In this document: piece after piece, positions 16,957 to 25,480 of the stretch | Numbering within the stretch: the first letter of the stretch is position 1 | Layout of the letters: the number at the start of each line of letters is the position of its first letter | Assembly (NCBI GenBank): GCA_964648485.1 | Contig: CAZYOF010000001.1 | Coordinates: 124,001-188,000, forward strand | Direction of reading: 5' to 3' | DNA from: DAIOEK01 sp964648485 | GTDB taxonomy: Bacteria; Chloroflexota; Anaerolineae; Anaerolineales; Anaerolineaceae | Length of the DNA: 64,000 nt | The notes under the pieces: generated by a model | The model's database searches: none | What the model was told of the DNA's origin: nothing | What the model saw: only the letters and a program-made list of their open reading frames with translations | Program-made: the position numbers and the translations under genes

Positions 16957-18990
16957 TCACAATCCCAGGGTACGTGCAATCTGGTAAGTAAGAATACCAA
17001 CACCGATCGAGAGGATCAGATAGAAAACCACCGTAAACATGGTCCACTTCCATGAGTTGGTTTCCTGTTTGATCGACGCAATCGTAGCAGCGCAGGGTAT
17101 GAAGAGAAGGCTGACTACCAGAAAGCTGAGTGCGCTTGCCGGAGTGTACGCTGCGGCAATTGCGACTGTAAGCCCGGTATCAGATGATTTACCAAACAAG
17201 ACACCCAGTGTTGCGATGGCATTTTCTTTTGCCATAAAACTGGTTAGCAGGGCAATGATTAATCTCCAATCAAAACCCATCAGGCTGCCGACGGGGGATA
17301 ATGCCATACCCAGGCGTGCCAGATAACTTCCTTCCAGCTTTCCTGAAGGCAAAACAGAAAACAGCCAGACGAGGATTGATATTACCAGAATGGCGGAACC
17401 TGCTTTTTGAATAAAGGATAATGACCTCTGCCATACCAACAATCCGATTGTTCTTAAGTTAGGAACATGGTATGAAGGTAATTCCATGATAAATGTAGAT
17501 TTTTCACCTTTGAAGATGATTTTATTCAGGATTATCCCAAAGAAAACCATCAGGATGAGAGACATGGATATCAGTCCCCAGGTAATCAGAAATGAATTCT
17601 CACCAAAAAATGCAGGGGCAAGAAATGCGACGACAGCCATGCGTGCTGTACAGGGTATGAGTGGCGCAATTAGGATCGTGAGAATCCGGGCTGCCCGAGA
17701 GTCGATCACTCTTGTGCCCATGATCGCGGGAACGTTGCATCCAAACCCTAAAAACAATGGTAGAAAAGATCTGCCCTGCAAACCCATCATCTGCATCAGA
17801 TTATCCATAACATAAGCCGCACGAGCCATGTATCCGATATCTTCCAGAATGCCAAAGGCTGCAAAGAAAATCACCAGAATTGGTAGAAATGTCAATACTG
17901 CTCCGACACCACCGATGATTCCATCCACCATCAAGCCTCGCAGCCATTCGGGTGATTGCATCATCCACCCATTCACCAGATTAGCAAAAGGAACAATAAC
18001 TTGAAGATCCATCCATTCCTGAATAGGCGCTCCAACTTGAAAAATCAACCAGAATACCAGCCCGAGTACTCCCCCCAATGCAAAAAACCCAAGAACCGGA
18101 TGCGCTGCTATCCTGTCAATCCGTTCGTTTAAACCCACCTTATTCACATCCTGATAGCTAACAGCATTTCGTAATACAGATGCGATCCATTCATACCTGT
18201 TAGATGCGATTTCAATTAATGATGTGGAATGGTCCTTTAATATTTGATTGACCTGTATGTTTGCTTTATCCGGCAGGTGTTGATTCATCATTTTGGTGAT
18301 GACCTCGTCGGCTTCCAGCAGTTTTAATGCCACCCAAGAGACCGGATAAGGATCCGGTACATGACCGGAGATAAGATCCATAATCTTTGAATAATCTCCA
18401 GATAATGAGTCAGGTATTGGAATCAATTCCACAGGTGTGGATTTATTTAAATTGAAAAATGAATCAACTGCAGTGATTAACTTATTTAGATCGGACCTAT
18501 GTGTGGCAGAAATGGGAATGATAGGTAAACCAATCTCTTCTTTTAATATTTCAACATCAATGGATATGTGGTCCTTTTCAGCAACATCCATCATGTTCAG
18601 CGCTACGATCATCGGTTTAGATAAACTTATCAGCTCGGCTAGCAGGTAACAACTTCTTTCGAGATTTGCCGCACTGACCACTGCGATGACCAGGTCTGGC
18701 TCTTCGGTGAGTATATATTCTCTTGCGATGAGCTCTTCGGGTGAATTTGCCGTCAGACTGTATGTACCGGGTAAATCGACGATTTGATAGTTTTTGCCGG
18801 CAATATTGAAATATCCTTCTTTGCATTCGACAGTCTTGCCAGGCCAATTTCCAACATGCTGGTTTAGTCCAGTGAGCAGGTTGAAAATTGTCGTTTTCCC
18901 AATATTTGGCTGACCAGCAAGGGCAATTTTCAGGGTAATTGTTTCTTGATTCGGGTTGACTTTAGTTTCTGTGGGAGAACAATGTGTCAC
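16957..18990 (-). CDS. feoB: Ferrous iron transporter FeoB
   Basis: A 677-residue inner-membrane Fe2+ transporter. The N-terminal G domain has G1 GQPNIGKTT (about 26-34), G3 DLPGTYSL and G4 NMMD. Two Gate regions and about eight to ten membrane helices follow (GCNVPAIMGTR is a typical Gate motif). I prefer the GTG at 18990 as start: it overlaps the feoA stop as GTGA and has GGAAAGAG upstream. An ATG at 19011 is possible but would overlap feoA by 25 bases. It is part of feoABC under the palindromic operator at 19286-19305. Confidence 0.95.
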   Translation of the reverse strand: MTHCSPTETKVNPNQETITLKIALAGQPNIGKTTIFNLLTGLNQHVGNWPGKTVECKEGYFNIAGKNYQIVDLPGTYSLTANSPEELIAREYILTEEPDLVIAVVSAANLERSCYLLAELISLSKPMIVALNMMDVAEKDHISIDVEILKEEIGLPIIPISATHRSDLNKLITAVDSFFNLNKSTPVELIPIPDSLSGDYSKIMDLISGHVPDPYPVSWVALKLLEADEVITKMMNQHLPDKANIQVNQILKDHSTSLIEIASNRYEWIASVLRNAVSYQDVNKVGLNERIDRIAAHPVLGFFALGGVLGLVFWLIFQVGAPIQEWMDLQVIVPFANLVNGWMMQSPEWLRGLMVDGIIGGVGAVLTFLPILVIFFAAFGILEDIGYMARAAYVMDNLMQMMGLQGRSFLPLFLGFGCNVPAIMGTRVIDSRAARILTILIAPLIPCTARMAVVAFLAPAFFGENSFLITWGLISMSLILMVFFGIILNKIIFKGEKSTFIMELPSYHVPNLRTIGLLVWQRSLSFIQKAGSAILVISILVWLFSVLPSGKLEGSYLARLGMALSPVGSLMGFDWRLIIALLTSFMAKENAIATLGVLFGKSSDTGLTVAIAAAYTPASALSFLVVSLLFIPCAATIASIKQETNSWKWTMFTVVFYLILSIGVGILTYQIARTLGL

Positions 18991-19241
18991 GCATGGTCTC
19001 TTTCCACCCATATGCGAGATGCCTGTTTGCGCCCAAGTGCTACTTGAGATCCCCTAACATGAATAATGATAGGACCTCTACCGAAATTCTGGACCATCCG
19101 CACCGTTACACCGGGGGTTAAACCAAAGGAAGCCATTCGTGAAAACTCTCCTCTGCCATAAGAATGGTCAACCAGATGAGCTTCATCCCCGGTTTTCATT
19201 TCTGCCAGGGTTTGCATCGGGTGAGGGTTCAATGGTGTCAT
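18987..19241 (-). CDS. feoA: FeoA family protein
   Basis: An 84-residue SH3-like FeoA domain protein. The typical core GEFSRMASFGLTPGVTVRMV is followed by GPIIIHVRGSQVALGRKQASRIWV. It assists FeoB, probably by binding its cytoplasmic part. GGGAG lies six bases before the ATG at 19241; another ATG two codons earlier is too close to that site. It is the first gene of the iron operon. Confidence 0.93.
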   Translation of the reverse strand: MTPLNPHPMQTLAEMKTGDEAHLVDHSYGRGEFSRMASFGLTPGVTVRMVQNFGRGPIIIHVRGSQVALGRKQASRIWVERDHA

Positions 19242-19282
19242 ACGCATCTCCCAAAGGAGTAAGGGGTATATTGATTAATTTC

Positions 19283-19311
19283 ATTATATTAGCATATGCT
19301 AATATTGTAAA
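19283..19311 (-). promoter_or_regulatory. feo promoter with DtxR-type operator in the spacer
   Basis: On the minus strand TTTACA (19311-19306) and TATAAT (19288-19283) are exactly 17 bases apart. The 20-base perfect palindrome ATATTAGCATATGCTAATAT (19286-19305) fills the spacer and touches the -10 element. Its core TTAG...CTAA is typical of DtxR/IdeR-family sites, and the divergent gene encodes such a regulator. Binding would block feo transcription. Confidence 0.8.
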
Positions 19312-19403
19312 TAGATTATAATAATATAAATGGTATGACAAAATAAATACCGCGTGAAAAGAAGATGAAAATTGAGGGCGGATGGATTTGTGACAGAGGA
19401 AGA

Positions 19404-20072
19404 ATGACTGACCTGATAGTAAGTCCAACAATCGAAGATTATCTGAGCATCATCTATGTTCTTGAACGAGATCAGGAACCTGTTGTGGGTGCCCGGTTAG
19501 CAAATCTGCTGGGGGTGACACCTCCAACAGTAACAAATACACTCAAACGAATGATTAGAGATGGATTGCTCCACCAGGAAGAAAATAGTGGTGTGCATTT
19601 GACCGCACTTGGATGGGAAGTATCCAAATCGGTCGTACGAAAACACATGCTTTCCGAATGGATGCTTTCCCGCTTGTTGTCATGGTCGAAATTGCATGAT
19701 GAGGCACATATGCTCGAGCATGGAATTTCTGCTGAGGTAGAAACTGCATTGTTAAGAGAACTGGGTGAACCAGAACTATGCCCTCATGGGAATCCATTAC
19801 CCGGGTATGAGGATGCTGTATCCAAGTGGATTCCCTTACTTCAGATTAAGCCTGGTCAAAAGGTTGTTATCCGCAGGATTCATGAATTAGCCGAAGAAAC
19901 CCCTGATTTGCTGGAATTTTTTGAGACACACACGATCGTGCCCGGTTCTCAAGCCAGCCTGCTAAACAAATCAGATCTAAATCAAACCGTTGAAATCTCT
20001 ATAAATAAATCTAAAAATGTTACGCTGGGATATTCAACAGCTAAATATATATTTGTTGAAATCGGGGAATAG
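19404..20072 (+). CDS. DtxR/MntR-family metal-dependent transcriptional regulator
   Basis: A 222-residue regulator. An N-terminal winged helix (GARLANLLGVTPPTVTNTLKRM, about 29-50) is followed by a dimerisation and metal-binding domain with HMLEHGISAEVE and ELCPHGNPLPG, both typical ligand segments. A C-terminal FeoA/SH3-like domain closes the protein. The start at 19404 has AGAGGAAGA directly upstream. It diverges from feoABC and shares the 92-base promoter region with the palindrome, so it very likely represses feo, and perhaps itself, when Fe2+ is plentiful. Confidence 0.92.
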   Translation: MTDLIVSPTIEDYLSIIYVLERDQEPVVGARLANLLGVTPPTVTNTLKRMIRDGLLHQEENSGVHLTALGWEVSKSVVRKHMLSEWMLSRLLSWSKLHDEAHMLEHGISAEVETALLRELGEPELCPHGNPLPGYEDAVSKWIPLLQIKPGQKVVIRRIHELAEETPDLLEFFETHTIVPGSQASLLNKSDLNQTVEISINKSKNVTLGYSTAKYIFVEIGE

Positions 20073-20093
20073 GCGCATTGTGTCCTGATTATT

Positions 20094-20132
20094 GGCAAAT
20101 TTATTGATACAATGAGGGGAGTGAAATTTGCC
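20094..20132. promoter_or_regulatory. Inverted repeat around a -10 element upstream of the sulfatase
   Basis: GGCAAATTT (20094-20102) and AAATTTGCC (20124-20132) are perfect inverted copies with 21 bases between. A -10-like TACAAT lies in the loop at 20108-20113. No good -35 element is seen. The arrangement suits a repressor site, but this is inference. Confidence 0.4.
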
Positions 20133-20170
20133 TGATAATTCGTTACTGTATTTGAATTCTGAGGTGTTCT

Positions 20171-21532
20171 TTGAAGAAAACACGAATTATTACCCTGGCC
20201 ATCATCTATTCAATGATTCTATCCTCATGCAATTCCGTAGCATGGGCGAAAGATGTAATAAAGAATAAACTCAAAGACAGAAGGCCAAACTTTTTAATCA
20301 TCTTAACGGATGATCAACGTTATGATACTTTGCAGTATATGCCCCAGACAAAGCAAAAAATCTTTGATCAAGGGGTGACATTCGAACATGGATACATTAC
20401 TACTCCACTTTGTGGTCCAAGCAGAACGAGTATCCTGACTGGAAACCTGGCACAGAACACAAAAGTAAGAACGAATAATGATGTAAATAATAACCGAACC
20501 TTTATTGAAGACTTTCATGCGAATGGATACTACACCGGATTGGTTGGGAAATATCTGAATTATTGGAAAGGCGATGCGAGACCTGAATTCGATTCGTGGG
20601 TTTCATTTTTCAAAGGCGAAGCACCTTATTCGGATCCAGATCTGAATGTTGATGGTGTATGGCGCGAGCACATTGGTTATACGACCGATATACTGGGTAC
20701 CTATTCCATCTCTTTTGTGGAAAATGCAGTAGCCCAACGAAAACCCTGGGTGCTATTGTATGCGCCGGTTGCGCCGCATGAGCCGGCAGAACCAGATGTA
20801 AAGGACCTTGCTCTCTATCCAGATCTTGTGCTGCACCGTCCGCCCAGTTTTAATGAAGAAGATGTAAGCGATAAACCAGATTGGTTTACCAAAAAGGAAT
20901 TACTTACGGATGATGAGATTGTAAAAATCGATGCCTTTCGCCGGGAACAGATCTTATCCCTAACATCCCTGGATCGGGCAATTGGAAAATTAATTGACCG
21001 TCTCGAAGATAAAGGTGAATTAGACAACACGATGATTATTTTCCTCTCAGATAATGGAAAATTCTGGGGGGAACATCGAATTTCATCGAAAAATAGTTTT
21101 TATGAAGAGGCGGTAAAAGTTCCTTTTGGGATTCGTTACCCTCCTCTCACACCTGACCCTTATATTGAAAACAGGCTTGTGGCAAATATTGATATTGCCC
21201 CCACTTTGTATGAATTAGCGAATATCAAACCAAGGGCAGATATGGATGGGCTGTCTTTAGTGCCTTTATTGCAGGGTGCAAAAAATTGGCGAGATAGTCT
21301 GCTGATTGAAGGATGGCCACCACGGGGTGTTTTCGCTGCACTTCACACAGGGCAGTTCGTCTATGCAGAGACGATAGGTGATAAAACTGAATTGTATGAT
21401 CTGGAAAAGGATCCTTATCAATTAGAAAACCTGGCATATGATCCTGCATATGCTGATATGGTTCAAGGTTTTCACGAAAAGCTAAAAAATATAAAAGAAC
21501 CTGAAGGAGTACCCACTCCGATTGCGGAATAA
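20171..21532 (+). CDS. Sulfatase family lipoprotein
   Basis: A 453-residue alkaline-phosphatase-superfamily sulfatase. The N-terminus is a lipoprotein signal peptide with lipobox LSSC (Cys20), so the mature enzyme is anchored outside the membrane. Metal-binding TDDQR (46-50) and the modification motif CGPSR (81-85, C-x-P-x-R) predict a formylglycine-dependent enzyme cleaving sulfate esters. DNGKFWGEHR in the C-terminal half is the second metal site. Translation starts at a TTG seven bases after GAGGTG. The maturase is not in this window. The substrate is unknown; N-sulfoglucosamine- or choline-sulfatase-like activity is possible. Confidence 0.85.
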   Translation: MKKTRIITLAIIYSMILSSCNSVAWAKDVIKNKLKDRRPNFLIILTDDQRYDTLQYMPQTKQKIFDQGVTFEHGYITTPLCGPSRTSILTGNLAQNTKVRTNNDVNNNRTFIEDFHANGYYTGLVGKYLNYWKGDARPEFDSWVSFFKGEAPYSDPDLNVDGVWREHIGYTTDILGTYSISFVENAVAQRKPWVLLYAPVAPHEPAEPDVKDLALYPDLVLHRPPSFNEEDVSDKPDWFTKKELLTDDEIVKIDAFRREQILSLTSLDRAIGKLIDRLEDKGELDNTMIIFLSDNGKFWGEHRISSKNSFYEEAVKVPFGIRYPPLTPDPYIENRLVANIDIAPTLYELANIKPRADMDGLSLVPLLQGAKNWRDSLLIEGWPPRGVFAALHTGQFVYAETIGDKTELYDLEKDPYQLENLAYDPAYADMVQGFHEKLKNIKEPEGVPTPIAE

Positions 21533-21576
21533 ATAGAAAATTCCATTAATCAAGAGGAAAGAAAGAGGAAGATATT

Positions 21577-22944
21577 ATGGAACAAAGAGAACAGGCAATC
21601 GCTTTTTCACATCAGAACAAGGATAGATTCCTGAATGAATTAATTGATCTAACACGCATTCCTTCTGTTTCTACGAACCCGGAAAATGTAGAAGATATGA
21701 TTAAGACTGCTCAATGGCTGTCTGCTGAACTTACAAAACGGGGCTGCCAGAAAGTTCAAATCATGCCAACTCAAAAACACCCTGTGGTGTATGGAGAGTG
21801 GATTAATGCCGGTCCTGAAAAGCCAACTGTATTAATTTATGGTCATTACGATGTGCAACCCGAAGACCCGGTAGAGCTCTGGCGATCTGGTGCATTTGAG
21901 CCAACGATTGAAGGTGATTATCTGGTTGGACGAGGCACATCTGATATGAAGGGTCAGATCATCGCCGTTTTTAAAGCGATTGAATCTATTCAAGCTGCCG
22001 GAAAATTCCCAGTTAATATCAAGTTCATTCTGGAAGGGGAAGAAGAGATCGGTTCACCCAACCTGGAAGCTTTTATCCGCGAGAACAAGGAACTACTCAA
22101 ATGCGATTTTGCATTAAATCCTGATTCTGGAATGATCGCCCCAGAAATTCCGACAATTGTCTATGGCTTGAGGGGTTTAGCGTATCTTGAGATACGCGTT
22201 TATGGTCAGAAAGGTGATTTACATTCAGGTTTGTATGGTGGTGTTGTTGAAAATCCTGCAAATGTGATTTGCCAGCTGGTTGCCGGAATGAAAGATTCTG
22301 ACCACAGGATCACTCTCCCCGGGTTTTATGACCAAGTTCGTTCACTATCCGAGCAAGAACGGGAAGAATTCACCCGTCTACCCCTGGATGAAGCATTTTA
22401 TCTGAAAGGAACCGGCGCTCCAAAGCTGGTCGGTGAGAAAGGATATACCTGGTGTGAACGTGCAACCGCGCGTCCAACGCTGGATGTTAACGGGATCTAT
22501 TCTGGATATATTGGAGAAGGTTCAAAAACAGTACTTCCCAATTATGCTATGGCAAAAGTCTCCATGCGCCTTGTTCCGGATCAAGATCCAGAAGAAATTC
22601 GTAAATCGATGGTGAAATATATTGAAGAACGATTACCAGATTCCATGCGTTATGAACTGATTGTCCATGCCGGGAATCCGGCTTCAATAACTGATATCAA
22701 TACACCATATGTAAAAGCATTAGCAGCTGCTCTTGAAACGGTATGGGGAACCAGACCGGTTTATAAGCGAGAAGGCGGAAGCATACCTGTGGTTGGTCAT
22801 ATGCAAGAAATCCTCAATGCCAGTTCTGTTCTTACTGGTTTTGGATTGCCAAGCGATAATATCCATGCGCCCAATGAGCATTTAAACTTGCAAGTCTGGT
22901 ACAAAGGTATTGACTCGCTCATCCACTTCTTTTATAACCTGTAG
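21577..22944 (+). CDS. M20 family metallopeptidase (dipeptidase-like)
   Basis: A 455-residue M20/M25/M40 enzyme. Dinuclear zinc ligands are visible in VLIYGHYDVQP (His), GRGTSDMKGQ (Asp) and EGEEEIGSPN (catalytic Glu-Glu), with NPDSG and a final HAPNEHL histidine. The insert after about 200 is the dimerisation domain. Family members at this length cleave dipeptides or N-acyl amino acids. It is cytoplasmic, with no signal peptide. AGAGGAAGA precedes the ATG. It is followed five bases later by the DUF1385 gene. Confidence 0.92.
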   Translation: MEQREQAIAFSHQNKDRFLNELIDLTRIPSVSTNPENVEDMIKTAQWLSAELTKRGCQKVQIMPTQKHPVVYGEWINAGPEKPTVLIYGHYDVQPEDPVELWRSGAFEPTIEGDYLVGRGTSDMKGQIIAVFKAIESIQAAGKFPVNIKFILEGEEEIGSPNLEAFIRENKELLKCDFALNPDSGMIAPEIPTIVYGLRGLAYLEIRVYGQKGDLHSGLYGGVVENPANVICQLVAGMKDSDHRITLPGFYDQVRSLSEQEREEFTRLPLDEAFYLKGTGAPKLVGEKGYTWCERATARPTLDVNGIYSGYIGEGSKTVLPNYAMAKVSMRLVPDQDPEEIRKSMVKYIEERLPDSMRYELIVHAGNPASITDINTPYVKALAAALETVWGTRPVYKREGGSIPVVGHMQEILNASSVLTGFGLPSDNIHAPNEHLNLQVWYKGIDSLIHFFYNL

Positions 22945-22949
22945 CTATT

Positions 22950-23840
22950 ATGGAAGAGAGATTACCATCATACGGTGGGCAGGCTGTAATAGAAGGTGTA
23001 TTAATGCGGGGAACCCGATTCATTGCAATGGCAATGCGAGCTCCTGATGGCAACATTGCCATGCATGAAGAAGAACTCAAAGGTATTTACACCACCTCCT
23101 GGATGAAAATCCCATTCTTAAGAGGGCTGGTTGGTCTATGGGATGCATTAGGCGTTGGCATGCGTTTTTTAACCATATCGGCAAATACCCAAACAGGCGA
23201 AGACGAAAAACTGGAAGGCTGGCCGCTTTATTTAACGCTAGGCGCTTCTTTATTATTGGGAATTGGCATATTCTTTTTAGCCCCTGCGGGTGTAGGCGCG
23301 TTAGTGGAGTCAGCACTAGGATGGAATAGCCTGGCAAGTAATATGCTTGAAGGAATACTACGGTTAGTGCTGCTTGTTTTATACATCTGGGCTATAGGTT
23401 TTATGCCTGATATTCGAAGGGTTTTTCAGTATCATGGTGCAGAGCATAAGACGATTAATGCTTTTGAAGCCAGGGCAGAGTTAACCCCGGATATAGTTTC
23501 TTCATACTCCCTTGAACACCCCCGTTGTGGTACTTCGTTTTTACTCACGCTGGTTGTGTTTTCGATTATTCTTTTTGCTGCTCTCGGTCCCCTGCCAACA
23601 TTATGGAGATTAGCAAGCAGGATCATCTTATTGCCACTCCTGGCCGGATTAGCATACGAGTATATCCGTTGGATGGCGCATCACTTGAATAATCAATTGG
23701 TATGCTGGTTAATAAAACCGAATTTAGCCTTACAAAAACTTACCACGCGTGAACCGGATCTGAAACAATTGGAAGTAGCAATCGCCGCATTTAATGCTAT
23801 GTATGCTAAAGAGCAAGCTGCAAAAGGTACTGCATCCTGA
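22950..23840 (+). CDS. DUF1385 membrane protein (YqhQ-like)
   Basis: A 296-residue protein with the DUF1385 signature YGGQAVIEGVLMRG at the start and YHGAEHKTINAFE plus HPRCGTSFLL in the middle, and four or five membrane helices. The conserved His/Glu/Cys residues suggest metal binding. The exact function is not established. It sits between the M20 peptidase and comEA, with gaps of three to five bases on both sides, so it is part of the same transcript. Confidence 0.9.
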   Translation: MEERLPSYGGQAVIEGVLMRGTRFIAMAMRAPDGNIAMHEEELKGIYTTSWMKIPFLRGLVGLWDALGVGMRFLTISANTQTGEDEKLEGWPLYLTLGASLLLGIGIFFLAPAGVGALVESALGWNSLASNMLEGILRLVLLVLYIWAIGFMPDIRRVFQYHGAEHKTINAFEARAELTPDIVSSYSLEHPRCGTSFLLTLVVFSIILFAALGPLPTLWRLASRIILLPLLAGLAYEYIRWMAHHLNNQLVCWLIKPNLALQKLTTREPDLKQLEVAIAAFNAMYAKEQAAKGTAS

Positions 23841-23843
23841 TCT

Positions 23844-24377
23844 ATGGAAAAATGGAAGTTGTGGCAACAGGCTCTGGTGTTTTTTACCGCGGGGGTGATT
23901 TTCACCGCGATTGGGTTTATTGTAACCAGTCCTCCCCGAGGTAATGGTATTTTGTTAACTCCTGCAGCGAGTAAACAATTAGTGGTACATATCGATGGCG
24001 CTGTATCTAAACCCGGTGTATATGAATTTACCCCTGATGCCAGAGTGCAGGACGTAGTAAACAAGGCCGGAGGTTTGACTCCATCAGCCAGGTCTGATGG
24101 ATTAAACCTGGCTCGTTTTATTACAGACGGCGAGAAGATTACCATTCCTTCTAATATGGTCGAACCCCAGGCAGTTAGTTCAAACCTTCTGGATTTGAAC
24201 ACCGCTACCATCAGTGAATTAGATAAATTACCCGGGATTGGAAAAGTACGTGCTCAGGCAATTCTCGATTTTCGGACAAATCAGGGCTTGTTTACATCCA
24301 TCGACCAATTACTTCTGGTTGAAGGTATCACGGAAGATGTATATTCAGGAATTAAAACCCTGGTAACAATTCAATAA
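23844..24377 (+). CDS. comEA: Competence protein ComEA (SLBB plus helix-hairpin-helix)
   Basis: A 177-residue protein. One N-terminal membrane helix (about 8-28) anchors it outside the cell. An SLBB-type domain follows (HIDGAVSKPGVYEF, VQDVVNKAGG), then a C-terminal HhH2 DNA-binding module LDLNTATISELDKLPGIGKV. ComEA binds double-stranded DNA during natural transformation. No comEC gene lies beside it here. Its stop overlaps the next start (TAATG). Confidence 0.92.
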   Translation: MEKWKLWQQALVFFTAGVIFTAIGFIVTSPPRGNGILLTPAASKQLVVHIDGAVSKPGVYEFTPDARVQDVVNKAGGLTPSARSDGLNLARFITDGEKITIPSNMVEPQAVSSNLLDLNTATISELDKLPGIGKVRAQAILDFRTNQGLFTSIDQLLLVEGITEDVYSGIKTLVTIQ

Positions 24378-25012
24378 TGTACACACAGTATCATATCTCC
24401 ATGACGCGTGAAGCATTAGAGAATCACTTCAGTGAATCTTCCCTGAAAACCATCATCCAGGCGAATATATTACAAGACAACCTTTCCGGTCAAATAGGTC
24501 ACCCGGAATATCATTTTGATGATTGTGCATTTAAAGAAAGTAATGCATATATATTGAGTCTACGAAAAGATATTCAGAAGATGATTTTGTCGGGAGATGT
24601 GCAGTCTGCATGGCAAAGTTTTGGCAAACTTACCCATGCTGCGCAGGATTTTTATTCGCATAGCAATTATATTAATCTCTGGGCAGCGTGGACCGAGAAT
24701 GTTGATAGGAAAACCATAAATGCAGATGAAATTTTATTACCACTACTTCTTGAAGATTCCCGTCTGATTTCTGGTAGATTCTATTCTCCCTGGGAACTCA
24801 TCACATTTCTACCCTGGGTGGGCAGAAAGCTGGCTCGTTTCTTTCCTGATGATTCTCATGCGAGATTGAATAAAGATTCTCCCCATCGCAGCACATTATT
24901 TCCGATCGTTTATCAAGCAGCTGTTTTACGCACAAATTATGAATATAATGAAGTTATCAAAATTTTGGCTCCTATTGAACAAAGGATTTTCCGGGGCATG
25001 ACCGAAAGATAA
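24377..25012 (+). CDS. HET-C / zinc-dependent phospholipase C-like protein
   Basis: A 211-residue protein resembling the HET-C/S1-P1 type zinc-dependent phospholipase C fold. Supporting segments are MYTQYHISMTREAL at the start, HPEYHFDDCAF, and GKLTHAAQDFYSHSNYINLW, where the histidines and aspartate match the T-H-x2-Q-D-x2-S-H-S-N pattern of the family. No signal peptide is seen, so it would be cytoplasmic, which is unusual for a phospholipase. Its start overlaps the comEA stop. The enzymatic activity is inferred only from motif likeness. Confidence 0.7.
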   Translation: MYTQYHISMTREALENHFSESSLKTIIQANILQDNLSGQIGHPEYHFDDCAFKESNAYILSLRKDIQKMILSGDVQSAWQSFGKLTHAAQDFYSHSNYINLWAAWTENVDRKTINADEILLPLLLEDSRLISGRFYSPWELITFLPWVGRKLARFFPDDSHARLNKDSPHRSTLFPIVYQAAVLRTNYEYNEVIKILAPIEQRIFRGMTER

Positions 25013-25026
25013 GTTGAGGTGATTTT

Positions 25027-25473
25027 ATGGATATAAAAACCCGTTTATCTGATGACCTGAAAGATGCTCTACGGTCGAATGATGAAATAAGAAAGATGAG
25101 CATCCGCTCAATTATGGCAGCCATTAAACTCAGCGAAGTTGAAAAAGGAAATACACTCGATGATGCTGGAATTGTCTCTGTTGTTCAGAAAGAAATAAAA
25201 CAAAGAAAAGAGAGCATCCAGGATGCTGAAAAAGCTGGCAGACCGGAGATGATTTCAGGATTTCAAAAAGAGATTAACGAATTAGAGAAATACCTGCCCA
25301 AACAACTGACCATTGAAGAGTTAGAAGATCTTGTAAAAACTGCCGTAGAACAAACCGGGGCTGAATCACCCGCAGATATCGGAAAAGTTATGAAAGTAAT
25401 TATGCCCCTGGTACAAGGAAGAGCCGCGAATGATGTTGTGAGTGCGACGGTTCGATCGTTCTTATCAAAATAG
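25027..25473 (+). CDS. GatB/YqeY domain-containing protein
   Basis: A 148-residue YqeY protein. The core KTRLSDDLKDALRSND, RSIMAAIKLSEVEKG and EINELEKYLPKQL are typical. The C-terminal half resembles the tRNA-binding tail domain of GatB; free-standing YqeY proteins have been linked to tRNA-dependent amidation, but their role is not settled. AGTTGAGGTGATTTT precedes the ATG. Seven bases separate its stop from the 7TM-HD gene. Confidence 0.93.
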   Translation: MDIKTRLSDDLKDALRSNDEIRKMSIRSIMAAIKLSEVEKGNTLDDAGIVSVVQKEIKQRKESIQDAEKAGRPEMISGFQKEINELEKYLPKQLTIEELEDLVKTAVEQTGAESPADIGKVMKVIMPLVQGRAANDVVSATVRSFLSK

Positions 25474-25480
25474 AAGGGAT

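Noticed and set aside
18988..19011. ATG at 19011 as the feoB start
   Set aside because: It would overlap feoA by 25 bases; the GTG at 18990 has a ribosome site and the common GTGA stop-start overlap.
23693..24211. A 172-codon open frame on the minus strand opposite comEA
   Set aside because: It overlaps DUF1385 and comEA completely, has no ribosome site, and the plus-strand frames carry clear family motifs.
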